A stretch of 64,000 nucleotides of DNA, from NCBI RefSeq assembly GCF_016613475.2, contig NZ_CP071517.1, positions 744,001 to 808,000 on the forward strand, written 5' to 3'. The stretch comes from Lysobacter arenosi. GTDB taxonomy: Bacteria; Pseudomonadota; Gammaproteobacteria; Xanthomonadales; Xanthomonadaceae. The notes below the pieces were generated by a model, which saw only the letters and a program-made list of their open reading frames with translations, did not search any database and was not told where the DNA came from. This document shows positions 52,301-60,603 of the stretch, one piece after another. How positions within the stretch are numbered: the first letter of the stretch is position 1; every line of letters starts with the position of its first letter. A program made the position numbers and the translations under genes.

Positions 52301-54308
52301 CGACTTCAACGGCACGCTGCGCGTGTCGGCGCTGGTGTACTCGGGCAACCGCTACGGCAGCCGCGATCGCGAGACCATCGTGCGTGCACCGATCCTCGCC
52401 GAAGCGAGCCTGCCGCGCGTGCTCGCACCCGGCGACCGTAGCAATGTCACTCTCGACGTGCAGAACTTCACCGGCCGCGCCGGAGACTTCAAGGTCGAAG
52501 TGAACGGTGAAGGGCCGCTGTCGCTGGCCGATGGCGTGCGCACCGCCAGCCTCGGCACGGAGGCGAAGACCACCTACACCTTCCCGTTGCAGGCCAGGGA
52601 GGGATACAGCACCGCCCAGGTACGCGTGCGCGTGCAGGGCAATGGTTACAAGGTCGATCGCCGCTACGACGTGCCGGTGCGACCGGCGTGGCCGTCGGTG
52701 CTGCGTGCCCGTACCCGTGTCCTCGATGCCGCGGGAGCGGTGCCATTGCCGGCGGATCTGGCCGAGGGCCTGATGCCCGACTCGGTCAACGCGCGACTGT
52801 CGATCAGCGCGTTGCCGCCGATCCCGTTTGCGAGTGCCTTGAAAGGCGCGCTGGAGTATCCCTACGGCTGCGCCGAGCAGACCACCAGCAAGGGATTCGC
52901 CGCGCTGGAACTGGACGATGCGACCGCGCGCATGCTCGGCGTCACCGGACTGGATGCGAAGCTGCGTCGCACCCGCATGGAAGGCGCGTTCGGACGCCTG
53001 GCGGCGATGCAGATCGGATCCGGCCACTTCTCGATGTGGGGCAGTGGCGACTACGTCAATCCGCTGATCACCCCTTACGTCGTCGAGTTCCTGCTGGACG
53101 CGCGCGAAGCCGGTTTTGCGGTGCCCGACACGGTGTTGCAGAAGGCGCTGAAGGTCCTCAACGAGGATTTGCTGTCCGGTGGCCAGGCGTTCTTCGGCTA
53201 CGACCGGCGCGAGCACCTGAAGTTCGCCTATCAGGCCCATGCCGGCTACGTGCTGGCGCGGGTGAATCGTGCACCGCTGGGCACGCTGCGCGCGCTCTAC
53301 GACAACGATCGCAAGCAGAGCCTGACCGGATTGCCGCTGGTGCACCTGGGCCTGGCCCTGGCGCTGCAGGGCGACAAGGCACGCGGCGGCAAGGCGATCG
53401 CGGAAGGCTTTGCGCGCGATCCAGTCGATCGGCCGGAGTACCTTGGCGACTACGGAAGTCGCGTGCGAGACGATGCGCTGATGATCGCGCTCGTCCACGA
53501 GCACGATCTGGCAACCCCGGCGTACGACGCGCGGGCGGTGGATCTGGGCCGGGAACTCGACGCACGCCGCAACAGCGGCTGGATGTGGCTGAGCACGCAG
53601 GAGCAGGTGGCGCTGGCGCGGCTGGGCAAGGCGCTGATGGCCGAGAAGGGCAAGCAGGTTTCCGGCCGGTGGAGGGTGGGCGAGGTGGTGACCGATGCGC
53701 CTTCTGCCCGCATCATCGGCCGCGGTTTCGACCATGCGGCGTTGCTGCGCGGCGTGTCGTTCCTTGCCAAGGGAGAACCACCGCTGTTTGCCAGCTTCGA
53801 AGTGGCCGGCGTTCCGCGCCGCGCACCGGAACCGGACGAGTCGCTGATCAAGGTGACGCGCAAGTACTTCGCCACCGACGGCACGGAGTGGCAGGGTGGC
53901 GTGCTGGAGGAGGGCGAGGCGCTGATCGTGCAGGTCGCCATCACCCCCAGTCGTGACATGCCTGACGCTCTGCTGACCGACCTGCTGCCGGCCGGCCTGG
54001 AGATCGAGAACTTCAACCTCGGCGACGGCAAGCAGTGGGCCGGCGTGGTCATCGACGGCATCGAGATCGCCGATCGCGACGAAGCGGCGGAAGTGCGCCA
54101 CGAGGAGTTCCGCGACGATCGCTACGTGGCGGCACTCAAGCTCGATACCGGCAACACCGCGCGCGTGTTCTACCTGCTGCGGGCGGTGACGCCGGGCACC
54201 TACACCGTGCCGCCGCCGCTGGTGGAGGACATGTACCGGCCGCAGTTGCGTGGCGTCGGCAAGTCGCTCCCGGCTACGGTAACGGTGAAGCAGCCGGGAG
54301 GCGGATGA
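49398..54308 (+). CDS. Bacterial alpha-2-macroglobulin lipoprotein (YfhM type)
   Basis: 1636 residues. Start ATG at 49398 with GAGG upstream and a lipoprotein signal (MRSLVAAVMAVTLLCAGC); an ATG at 49329 with GGGGAGG would add 23 N-terminal residues. Many macroglobulin-type beta-sandwich domains are followed by the thioester motif CAEQ in YPYGCAEQTTSKGF (Cys1158), inside an alpha/alpha thioester domain (about 1120-1400), and a C-terminal receptor-like part. The thioester should trap attacking proteases covalently in the periplasm. It is paired with pbpC downstream, the well-known pairing in proteobacteria, where the trap is thought to protect the cell and PBP1C to repair the wall. Confidence 0.93.
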   Translation: MRSLVAAVMAVTLLCAGCKRDADGQLPAVSGEAVQGKREAVQGFALVAAYPDQKADEQMAIALEFSRPLVGSQDFDELISVTDAKGAVIKGSWVLSDDAKVLRFPHVDASRDYVIAIKGGLTAAAGDRLGQPLRKQVHTGPLDPVVGFASQGSVLPARESRGLPVVSVNVAEVDVEFLRVRDKELPRFFAQYQRGGRRGSWELGSDYSDKTPLERLAEPVYVNRFVLGGKTNERVLTYLPLQDIKELQQPGLYFAVMKRAGEFQDRYETAFFTVSDLGLHARAYKDKLFVHVASLHKGSAVGGVELKVLDDKGETVMKGETDGNGNVMLGYKLDAAHVLVASHGKDVSMLPFNQPALDLSEFAVSGREQAWFDVFAWSGRDLYRPGETVRVSALLRDQDGQPVATKGKPLQPLFLRYVQPDGKTFLETRLQPDPQGYVRHAQVIPVDAATGRWRIEFRTDPGSKEAVQGMTLRVEEFLPERLKLDLQAQPVLKPGEPVHLAVEGAYLYGAPAAGNRFTAKLAVAVEQHPLEQMPGYFFGDPTLTLPKEAKDVVDAKLDANGRLQQDIALPAEAKPVSTIAAIVTGSVFESGGRSVNRSVKRVLWPADAIVGVRPLFDDKEGSDSNANAGFELARVGSDGKPRAGKGLRVTLVREHRDYHWNYQDDGGWDYDFTRRYEDIQTRTLDVGNSPQRIDFPVEWGDYRVDVFDPATKLTTRYPFTAGWSWDDDNRGLDARPDKVKLALDKTAYRAGDTLKVTLTPPHEGRGLLMVESDRMLYVQDVEVKAGSTFEIPVTKDWERHDVYVTALVFRGGSAPSRITPARAVGVAHVTMDRRDRKVAVGLSAPALMQPGRDLPVTVSVPQLAGQEAFVTVSAVDVGILNITRFPVPDAAAHFFAQRRLGVDAYDVYGRVIESFEGGIAKLRFGGDMALAALPQARRPTARVQTVDLFAGPVKLDARGNARINLAVPDFNGTLRVSALVYSGNRYGSRDRETIVRAPILAEASLPRVLAPGDRSNVTLDVQNFTGRAGDFKVEVNGEGPLSLADGVRTASLGTEAKTTYTFPLQAREGYSTAQVRVRVQGNGYKVDRRYDVPVRPAWPSVLRARTRVLDAAGAVPLPADLAEGLMPDSVNARLSISALPPIPFASALKGALEYPYGCAEQTTSKGFAALELDDATARMLGVTGLDAKLRRTRMEGAFGRLAAMQIGSGHFSMWGSGDYVNPLITPYVVEFLLDAREAGFAVPDTVLQKALKVLNEDLLSGGQAFFGYDRREHLKFAYQAHAGYVLARVNRAPLGTLRALYDNDRKQSLTGLPLVHLGLALALQGDKARGGKAIAEGFARDPVDRPEYLGDYGSRVRDDALMIALVHEHDLATPAYDARAVDLGRELDARRNSGWMWLSTQEQVALARLGKALMAEKGKQVSGRWRVGEVVTDAPSARIIGRGFDHAALLRGVSFLAKGEPPLFASFEVAGVPRRAPEPDESLIKVTRKYFATDGTEWQGGVLEEGEALIVQVAITPSRDMPDALLTDLLPAGLEIENFNLGDGKQWAGVVIDGIEIADRDEAAEVRHEEFRDDRYVAALKLDTGNTARVFYLLRAVTPGTYTVPPPLVEDMYRPQLRGVGKSLPATVTVKQPGGG

Positions 54309-54317
54309 GAAGCCTCC

Positions 54318-54419
54318 CGTCATCCCGGCGAAAGCCTGGAAACCTTTGTTGTTGCACCAGTGATTCGTGAAGACTGAAAGCAGGATCAAGGTGGGTCCCG
54401 GCGTTCGCCGGGATGACGG
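54318..54419. repeat. Inverted REP-like pair spanning the A2M-pbpC junction
   Basis: First copy (54318-54340) CGTCATCCCGGCGAAAGCCT; second, inverted copy (54394-54419) TCCCGGCGTTCGCCGGGA then TGACGG. The second copy lies inside the reading frame of pbpC if translation starts at either GTG (54367 or 54391), so repeat DNA would encode the first residues. Confidence 0.75.
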
Positions 54420-56787
54420 TCGTGCGCCGGGACGGGCGAAGCGTCGTCTTGCGCTGAAGACGTTGCTTGTGGCCCTGTCGGCATTCGTAGCCGCCATGCT
54501 GCTCGACCTCGCATTCCCCTTGCCCCTGCCAGACCACAACGACGACGGCGCCGTCGTGGTCGCCGCCGACGGAACGCCGCTGCGCGCATTCGCCGATCGC
54601 CATGGAATCTGGCGCTACCCGGTCAACGCCGGACAGGTTTCGCCGCTGTACCTGCAGGCACTGCTGAACTACGAGGACCGCTGGTTCTGGAAGCATCCCG
54701 GCATCAACCCGGTGGCGATGCTGCGCGCAGGCGGGCAGTGGCTGCGCAGCGGGCGGGTGGTCTCGGGCGGTTCGACGCTGACCATGCAGGTCGCACGCAT
54801 CCTCGATCCGGCGATCCGCACCGGCACGCGCACGCCATGGGCGAAGCTGCGCCAGCTGTTGCGGGCACTGCAGCTGGAAGTGCATCTGTCCAAGCAGGAG
54901 ATCCTCGCGCTGTACCTGCAACGCGCGCCATTTGGCGGCACCGTCGAAGGCGTCGAGGCGGCCAGCTGGGCGTACCTGGGCAAACCGGCGTCGCGCCTGT
55001 CGCACGCCGAGGCGGCGCTGCTGACGGTGCTGCCGCAAGCGCCCAGCCGCCTGCGACCGGATCGGGAGCCCGAACGCGCACGCGTCGCCCGGGACAAGGT
55101 GCTGTCGCGCATGCAGACCATGGGCGTGTGGTCGCACGAACAGGTTGCCGACGCTCGCATCGAGCCTGTGGTCGCGCGATCGTTGCAACCGCCGCTGCTG
55201 GCGCCGCTGCTAGCACAGCGTCTGCGCTTTGAGCGCCCGCAGGCGGCGCGACTCGAATCGACCCTCGACCCGGACCTGCAGCGCACGCTGGAAGAGCGGG
55301 TCAGCCGCTATTTCTCCGACCTGCCCGCGCGCACGTCGGCAGCACTGCTGGTGGTCGACAACACCACGCTGGAGGCGCGTGCCTACGTCGGTTCGGTCGC
55401 GTTCGCCGACGCCAGCCGACTGGGCCACGTCGACATGGTCAAGGCCTGGCGTTCGCCCGGCTCGACGCTGAAGCCGTTCCTGTATGGATTGGCGCTCGAC
55501 GACGGCCTGATCCATTCCGAAAGCCTGCTGGTGGATGCGCCGCAGTCGTTCGGCGGCTACCGGCCAGGCAATTTCGATGCGGCGTTCAACGGCCCGGTCA
55601 GCGCCGCGCAGGCCCTGCGGCTGTCGTTGAACGTGCCTGCCGTGGACCTGCTCGATCGGATCGGGCCGGCGCGCTTCTCCGCGCGCCTGGCGCATGCGGG
55701 CATCCGCCTGCAGTGGCCGCGTGGTGCCTCGCCCAATCTGGCGATGATCCTCGGCGGCACCGGGGCGAAACTCGAGGACCTGGTCGGCGCCTACGCCGCG
55801 CTCAACCGCGACGGTGTCGCCGGCAAGGTGCGCTACACCACGGATGCCCCACGTGTGGACCGGCGCCTGATGTCACCGGGAGCGGCCTGGATCGTGCGCG
55901 AAATTCTCCAAGCCAATCCGCGTCCGGGCAGCGCCGCCGATACGTTCGACGCAAGCGGCCGGCCGCGGGTCGCCTGGAAGACCGGCACCAGCTATGGCTT
56001 CCGCGACGCCTGGGCGCTCGGCAGCACGCGCCGCTTCACCGTGGGCGTATGGGTCGGTCGACCGGACGGGACGCCGTTGCCCGGGCAGTACGGCGCGGTG
56101 ACGGCATTGCCGCTGATGTTCGAAGTGATCGACACGCTGCCGCGCCAACGCGGCGATGCATCGCCGCGGACGCAGCCGTCCACCGTCGAAAACGTCGAGG
56201 TGTGCTGGCCGCTGGGCCTGCCACCGGACCCGCAGGCACCGCAGCTGTGCCAGCGTCGCCTGCAGGCATGGGCGCTGGAGGGTTCATTGCCACCGACGAT
56301 GGCAGAGCGCGATGCACGCCTGTGGAACACCGGTGTCGAGCGATTCGAGGTGGATGCGCGCAGTGGCCTTCGCTTGTCGGGCGAATGTGCCGCGCCGCAT
56401 GTGCGAGTGACGCGCCAGCTGGCGCGCTGGCCGGTGCTGGCCTCGCCGTGGCTGCCGGCACAAACCCGCGAGGCGGCGCGATTGCCGCCGCTGGCAGCCG
56501 ATTGCGTGGCCGACGGCCGTGACGCGGTCGAAGAGCTGCGAATCGACGGTCTGGCCGATCACGCGACGCTGGCGCGTGCGCCCGGCAGCGAGCATCCGGT
56601 GCGATTGTCGTTGCGTGCACTGGGCAGCGATGTGCGTATTCGCTGGTTGCTGGACGGTCGCCTGATCGGCGAGTCCAGCGGTGCCGGTGCGTTCGTGCAC
56701 GACTTCGGCGAGCCTGGCGCGCACACGCTGACGGCACTGGCCGACAGCGGTGCGTGGTCGCGAATACAGTTCAGTGTGCTGCGCTAG
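54367..56787 (+). CDS. pbpC: Penicillin-binding protein 1C
   Basis: 806 residues from GTG 54367; GTG 54391 is equally possible and no ATG precedes the membrane anchor. The N-terminal stretch encoded by the repeat is followed by RAKRRLALKTLLVALSAFVAAMLLDL (anchor). Glycosyltransferase domain with NYEDRWFWKHPGINP and SGGSTLTMQVARIL; transpeptidase domain with Ser nucleophile in SPGSTLKPFLYG, SLNVP and KTGTSYGFRDAW; C-terminal BiPBP_C-type domain. It builds peptidoglycan strands in the inner membrane. It follows the alpha-2-macroglobulin gene by 58 bp and is expected to act with it. It converges with peroxiredoxin, 16 bp between stops. Confidence 0.93.
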   Translation: MKTESRIKVGPGVRRDDGRAPGRAKRRLALKTLLVALSAFVAAMLLDLAFPLPLPDHNDDGAVVVAADGTPLRAFADRHGIWRYPVNAGQVSPLYLQALLNYEDRWFWKHPGINPVAMLRAGGQWLRSGRVVSGGSTLTMQVARILDPAIRTGTRTPWAKLRQLLRALQLEVHLSKQEILALYLQRAPFGGTVEGVEAASWAYLGKPASRLSHAEAALLTVLPQAPSRLRPDREPERARVARDKVLSRMQTMGVWSHEQVADARIEPVVARSLQPPLLAPLLAQRLRFERPQAARLESTLDPDLQRTLEERVSRYFSDLPARTSAALLVVDNTTLEARAYVGSVAFADASRLGHVDMVKAWRSPGSTLKPFLYGLALDDGLIHSESLLVDAPQSFGGYRPGNFDAAFNGPVSAAQALRLSLNVPAVDLLDRIGPARFSARLAHAGIRLQWPRGASPNLAMILGGTGAKLEDLVGAYAALNRDGVAGKVRYTTDAPRVDRRLMSPGAAWIVREILQANPRPGSAADTFDASGRPRVAWKTGTSYGFRDAWALGSTRRFTVGVWVGRPDGTPLPGQYGAVTALPLMFEVIDTLPRQRGDASPRTQPSTVENVEVCWPLGLPPDPQAPQLCQRRLQAWALEGSLPPTMAERDARLWNTGVERFEVDARSGLRLSGECAAPHVRVTRQLARWPVLASPWLPAQTREAARLPPLAADCVADGRDAVEELRIDGLADHATLARAPGSEHPVRLSLRALGSDVRIRWLLDGRLIGESSGAGAFVHDFGEPGAHTLTALADSGAWSRIQFSVLR

Positions 56788-56803
56788 CGCGCGCAGCGAA
56801 GCT

Positions 56804-57292
56804 TCACAGGTCCTGCTTGAGCTGGGACAGCATGTGCTCGGCCGATGACACGCGGAACTCGCCCGGTGCCTCGACGTTGAGCAGCTTCACCACGCCGTCC
56901 TCGGCGTACAGCGAGAAGCGACGGGCGCGGCGGCCCATGCCGTAGGCGCTGGCGTCCAGTTCCAGGCCGAGTGCGCGGGCGAAGTCGCCGTTGCCGTCGG
57001 CGAGCATCATCAGACCCTCGGGCACGTGCTGGCTCTGGCCCCAGGCCTGCATCACGAACGGGTCATTGACCGACATGCAGGCCACTTCGACACCCTGGCT
57101 GCGGAACTCGTCGAAGTGCTGGACGAAGCCGGGCAGGTGCTTCTCCGAGCAGGTCGGCGTGAAGGCACCGGGCACCGCGAACAGGACGATGTTGCGACCG
57201 TCGAACAGGGCATTGGTGTCGAGGGTTTCGACGCCTTCGCGAATGCGCTGCAGGGTTACCTCGGGGATGTGATCGCCGATCTGGATGGTCAT
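56804..57292 (-). CDS. Peroxiredoxin (Prx5/redoxin family)
   Basis: 162 residues. Peroxidatic Cys48 in PGAFTPTCSEKHLPGF, second Cys72 in VEVACMSVNDPFV, and the late motif GVVKLLNVEAPGEFRVSSAEHML. The redoxin domain fits atypical 2-Cys or 1-Cys Prx5-type enzymes that reduce peroxides with glutathione/glutaredoxin or thioredoxin. The ATG ending at 57292 was chosen because the family starts at MTIQIGDHIPEV. It lies alone, with cbpA diverging 150 bp away. Confidence 0.93.
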   Translation of the reverse strand: MTIQIGDHIPEVTLQRIREGVETLDTNALFDGRNIVLFAVPGAFTPTCSEKHLPGFVQHFDEFRSQGVEVACMSVNDPFVMQAWGQSQHVPEGLMMLADGNGDFARALGLELDASAYGMGRRARRFSLYAEDGVVKLLNVEAPGEFRVSSAEHMLSQLKQDL

Positions 57293-57442
57293 GGGGGACT
57301 CCGGTGAGAATGGGCACCATACTGGCAGCGCCAGGAATGCCGCGTCAAAGTCACTTGAAATAGACTGCGCGGCTGCCATTGTCTGCCTCGACCCGCCACG
57401 TCGGGCCCGAGGCCATGGCCATTGCAATGATGGAGCCAGAGC

Positions 57443-58348
57443 ATGCAGTTCAAGGATTATTACGAGACCCTGGGCGTCGAGCCCAGCGCCGGTGAAGCCG
57501 AGATCAAGACGGCCTATCGCCGGCTCGCCCGCAAGTTCCATCCGGACGTCAGCAAGGAAGCCGGCGCCGAGGAAAAGTTCAAGGCGATCAACGAAGCCTA
57601 CGAAGCACTGCGCGACCCGCAGAAGCGCGCGGCCTACGACCAGCTGCGCGCGCGCGGCTATCGCCCCGGCGACGAGGTGCAGCCTCCGCCGGGCGGGTTC
57701 GGTGGCGGCGGCTACGGCGGCGGCGTCGACTTCGACGAGATTTTCGCCGGCGGTGGTGCCGGCGGCGGCTTCAGCGATTTCTTCGAGAGCATGTTCGGAC
57801 GCGGTCGCACCGGTGGTTTCGGCCAGCGCGGTGCACAGCCGCGCGGCGACACGCGCGCGAAGCTCGCCGTGTCGCTGGAAACCGTCCATGACGGTGGCAG
57901 CGTGCGCATCTCGGTCAACGATCGCACGCTCGATGTGCGCATTCCCAAGGGCATCCGTCCCGGCCAGGTGATCCGCCTGGGCGGGCAGGGCGCGCAAGGG
58001 GACCTGTTGCTGGAGATCGAATACGCCGCCCACCCGCAGTTCGAAGTCGACGGTCGCAACGTGATTTACGTGCTGCCGGTGGCGCCGTGGGAAGCGGCGT
58101 TGGGAGCCGCGGTCAGCGTGCCGACCCTGGGCGGTGCGGTCGAACTGAAGATTCCCGCCAACTCCGAGGCCGGCCGCAAGTTGCGCCTGCGCGGACGCGG
58201 GTTGCCCGGCGATGCATCGGGCAAGGTGGCGGCGGGCGATCAGCTGGTCGAGCTGGAAGTGCTCGCGCCACGCGCGCAGGACGACGCGCAGCGGCAAGCG
58301 TACGAAACGATGCGTGAGGCATTCGGCGACGACTGGCGTCGCGCTTGA
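57443..58348 (+). CDS. cbpA: Curved DNA-binding protein CbpA-like DnaJ co-chaperone
   Basis: 301 residues. J domain (DYYETLGVEPSAGEAEIKTAYRRLARKFHPDVSKE) with the HPD tripeptide needed to stimulate DnaK ATPase, Gly/Phe-rich linker (about 78-125, GGFGGGGYGGGVDFDEIFAGG), then two DnaJ C-terminal beta domains (about 130-280). There are no zinc-finger CxxCxGxG repeats, so it is CbpA-like and not DnaJ. Probably cytosolic, acting with DnaK. A hairpin at 58354-58382 follows the stop. Confidence 0.94.
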   Translation: MQFKDYYETLGVEPSAGEAEIKTAYRRLARKFHPDVSKEAGAEEKFKAINEAYEALRDPQKRAAYDQLRARGYRPGDEVQPPPGGFGGGGYGGGVDFDEIFAGGGAGGGFSDFFESMFGRGRTGGFGQRGAQPRGDTRAKLAVSLETVHDGGSVRISVNDRTLDVRIPKGIRPGQVIRLGGQGAQGDLLLEIEYAAHPQFEVDGRNVIYVLPVAPWEAALGAAVSVPTLGGAVELKIPANSEAGRKLRLRGRGLPGDASGKVAAGDQLVELEVLAPRAQDDAQRQAYETMREAFGDDWRRA

Positions 58349-58353
58349 GCGTG

Positions 58354-58382
58354 CTGGCGACCCTGCCGTGCAGGGTCGCCAG
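58354..58382. terminator. Bidirectional hairpin between cbpA and pilH
   Basis: A perfect 12-bp stem CTGGCGACCCTG (58354-58365) and CAGGGTCGCCAG (58371-58382) with a 5-base loop, fitting the 48-bp gap between convergent stop codons. No long T-tract, so moderate confidence. Confidence 0.6.
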
Positions 58383-58396
58383 TCAGACCGGGGCCG

Positions 58397-58762
58397 TCAG
58401 GCCGGAATCATCTGGGCGATGATGTCGGCCAGGTCGCTCTCGCTGAAGGGCTTGGTGATGTAGGCCTTGGCGCCCTGGCGCATGCCCCAGACGCGGTCGG
58501 TGTCCTGGTCCTTGGTGGTGACCAGCACGACCGGGATGTGCGACGTGCTCGGGTCGCGGCAGATCGAACGCGTTGCCTGGAACCCGTTGAGGTTGGGCAT
58601 GACCACGTCCATCAACACCATGTCCGGAAGCTCGCGCTTGGCCGCTTCCACCCCTGCGGCGCCGTCCTCGGCCGTCAATGCTTCGTGGCCAAGCTTCTCG
58701 ACGATGCGACGGATGCCCATCAACTGCGACGGCGAGTCGTCGACGATCAGAATGCGCGCCAT
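58397..58762 (-). CDS. pilH: CheY-type response regulator, PilH-like
   Basis: 121 residues, a single receiver domain: acidic pair Asp8/Asp9 (LIVDDSPSQL), phosphoacceptor Asp52 (VLMDVVMP), Thr/Lys switch with Lys104 (KAYITKPFSE). The sequence ILIVDDSPSQLMGIRRIVEKLGHE is close to the PilH/PilG group that controls type IV pilus twitching through the Pil-Chp pathway. No pilGIJ genes are in the window, so the PilH name rests on sequence resemblance only. Confidence 0.85.
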   Translation of the reverse strand: MARILIVDDSPSQLMGIRRIVEKLGHEALTAEDGAAGVEAAKRELPDMVLMDVVMPNLNGFQATRSICRDPSTSHIPVVLVTTKDQDTDRVWGMRQGAKAYITKPFSESDLADIIAQMIPA

Positions 58763-58883
58763 ATGTTTCCCCCTGAACTTGACGCGATTGTAGCGGTCGG
58801 CGGTGGGGCCGCAATAGCGGGGTGAATGTGCAGCGGCTTCAGGATCCCGAACCGGGAACCCGGTGCCGGTAGTGGGATCCCGA

Positions 58884-59879
58884 TCAGGCTACCGCTACCA
58901 CCGTCCGTCCGAGCGAACCGCCTGCCAGCATCGAGGCGAAAACCTCAGGCAGCTGTTCCAGGCGTACTTCGCGCATGCAGATGCGATCGAGGTGGCGCGG
59001 CTTCCAGTCGCTTGCCAGGTGCTGCCATACCGCTTCGCGGATGTCGCGGGCGGTGCCTGCCGAAGCGACGCCGAGCAGGGAAACGCCGCGAATGATGAAC
59101 GGCATCACGGTTGCGTCGAGATCGGGCGAGGCGGCGAGTCCGGCGCTGGCGACGTTGCCGTACGGCGTGGTCTGCGCCAGCAGGCTGGCCAGCATCGGTC
59201 CGCCGACGTTGTCGAGTCCGCCACCGAACCGCGCCGTCTCCATGGGCCGCGTGGTGGCGAGGGCATCGCGCCCGAGCACCTGGCTGGCGCCGATGGCCTT
59301 GAGGTAATCGGCGTGCTCGGCCTTGCCGCTGACTGCATGCACTTCGAATCCGGCACGGCTGAAGATGTCCAGCGCCAGCGAACCGACGCCGCCGCTGGCA
59401 CCGGTGACGGCGAGCGGGCCGAGCTCGGGCGTCTGCCGGTTCTCGGTCATGCGCAGCAGCGCCAGCGCGGCGGTGAATCCGGCGGTGCCCAGGATCATGC
59501 TCTCGCGCAGGCTCAGGCCCTTGGGCAGCGGGATCACCCACTTCGATTCCAGTCGCGCGTACTGTCCATAGCCGCCATCGCGGGTCTCGCTGAGTCCGCA
59601 ACCGGTGACCAGCACTTCATCGCCTTCGCGAAACGCCGGATCGGTCGACGCAACCACATGGCCGGCGACGTCGATGCCACCGACCAGAGGAAAGCGCCGC
59701 AGGATCTTGCCCTGACCGGTGCCGGCGAGCGCGTCCTTGAAGTTGACCGAGGAGTAGGCGGTCCTGATGACGACTTCGCCCGCCGCCAGGTCGTCGAGCG
59801 CGATCTGCTCGATGCCGCTGCGATAACCGGCGTCGTCGTTGTGGATGCGGAAGGCGTTGAAGGAAGTCGGCATCGTCAT
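58884..59879 (-). CDS. yhdH: YhdH/AcuI-type NADPH quinone/acrylyl-CoA reductase
   Basis: 331 residues, medium-chain dehydrogenase/reductase without zinc. N-terminal TAYSSVNFKDALAGTGQGKI, GIDVAGHVVAS, nucleotide-binding GPLAVTGASGGVGSLALDI, then DNVGGPMLASLL and ASAGLAASPDLDATVMPFIIRGVSLLGV. Relatives reduce acryloyl-CoA or quinones with NADPH. Two ATGs (ending at 59879 and 59873) are in frame; the longer one was kept. A single REP-like palindrome lies upstream (59891-59913). Confidence 0.9.
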   Translation of the reverse strand: MTMPTSFNAFRIHNDDAGYRSGIEQIALDDLAAGEVVIRTAYSSVNFKDALAGTGQGKILRRFPLVGGIDVAGHVVASTDPAFREGDEVLVTGCGLSETRDGGYGQYARLESKWVIPLPKGLSLRESMILGTAGFTAALALLRMTENRQTPELGPLAVTGASGGVGSLALDIFSRAGFEVHAVSGKAEHADYLKAIGASQVLGRDALATTRPMETARFGGGLDNVGGPMLASLLAQTTPYGNVASAGLAASPDLDATVMPFIIRGVSLLGVASAGTARDIREAVWQHLASDWKPRHLDRICMREVRLEQLPEVFASMLAGGSLGRTVVAVA

Positions 59880-59890
59880 CGTCTTGATTC

Positions 59891-59913
59891 CGTCATCCCG
59901 GCGAACGCCGGGA
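59891..59913. repeat. Single REP-like palindrome
   Basis: Contains TCCCGGCGAACGCCGGGA, differing from the scpA/scpB copies by one loop base. Unlike the pairs at 8.0 and 54.3 kb, it has no nearby partner. It lies between the yhdH start and the LOG gene stop. Confidence 0.65.
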
Positions 59914-59966
59914 CCAAGTGGGGGTAGTTCAACGCATGATATCCGCGGATATCGCGCGACGGACCG

Positions 59967-60560
59967 CTACCGCAGCGCCTTGCGCCGCTTCTCATCCATC
60001 CACTTCGATGCGGCCGCGGGCTGGTATGCCTGCATCCACGTCAGCATCGCGCCGATATCGTCGCCGTGCCACAGGTCGTCGCGCTGGTCCGGATGCAGGA
60101 AGCGTTCGGTGACCATGCGGTCCAGCATCGCGATCAGCGGCTCGTAGAAGCCGTCCACGTCGAGGAAAGTGCAGGGCTTGTCGCCGATGCCCAGCTGGCG
60201 CCAGGTGAGCATCTCGAACATTTCGTCGAGCGTGCCGAAACCGCCCGGCATCGCGATGAACCCGTCCGACAGGTCGAACATGCGCGCCTTGCGCTCGTGC
60301 ATCGAACCGACCACTTCGAGTTTGGTCACGCCCTTGTGCGCGACCTCCCAGTTGACCAGCTGCTCGGGAATCACGCCAATCACTTCGCCGCCCGCGGCAA
60401 GCACGGCGTCGGCGACCACGCCCATCAGGCCGACATTGCCGCCACCGTAGACGAGCCCCAGCCCGCGCTTGGCCAGCTCGGTGCCCAGGGCAATCGCGCG
60501 CTCGGTGTAGATCGGCTTGGCTCCGGCATTGGAGCCGCAGTAGACGCAGACGTTCTTCAT
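59967..60560 (-). CDS. LOG-family protein (TIGR00730, putative phosphoribohydrolase)
   Basis: 197 residues from MKNVCVYCGSNAGAKPIYTERA. The conserved motif PGGFGTLDEMFEMLTWRQLG is the PGGxGTxxE signature of lonely-guy proteins; upstream Rossmann part GLVYGGGNVGLMGVVADAVLAAGGEVIGVIP. LOG enzymes remove ribose-5-phosphate from cytokinin-type nucleotides or other nucleoside monophosphates. A longer frame to 60701 adds an unsupported Cys/Arg-rich start. No neighbouring gene points to a substrate. Confidence 0.92.
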   Translation of the reverse strand: MKNVCVYCGSNAGAKPIYTERAIALGTELAKRGLGLVYGGGNVGLMGVVADAVLAAGGEVIGVIPEQLVNWEVAHKGVTKLEVVGSMHERKARMFDLSDGFIAMPGGFGTLDEMFEMLTWRQLGIGDKPCTFLDVDGFYEPLIAMLDRMVTERFLHPDQRDDLWHGDDIGAMLTWMQAYQPAAASKWMDEKRRKALR

Positions 60561-60603
60561 TCGGATGGATCCAGGTTGCAGTGAGTGTTTGACAGCGGGG
60601 CGC

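Noticed and set aside
49437-54539. A 1700-residue open frame on the minus strand opposite the alpha-2-macroglobulin gene.
   Set aside because: Same codon-bias artefact; the plus-strand gene has a thioester motif, a lipoprotein signal and its partner pbpC.
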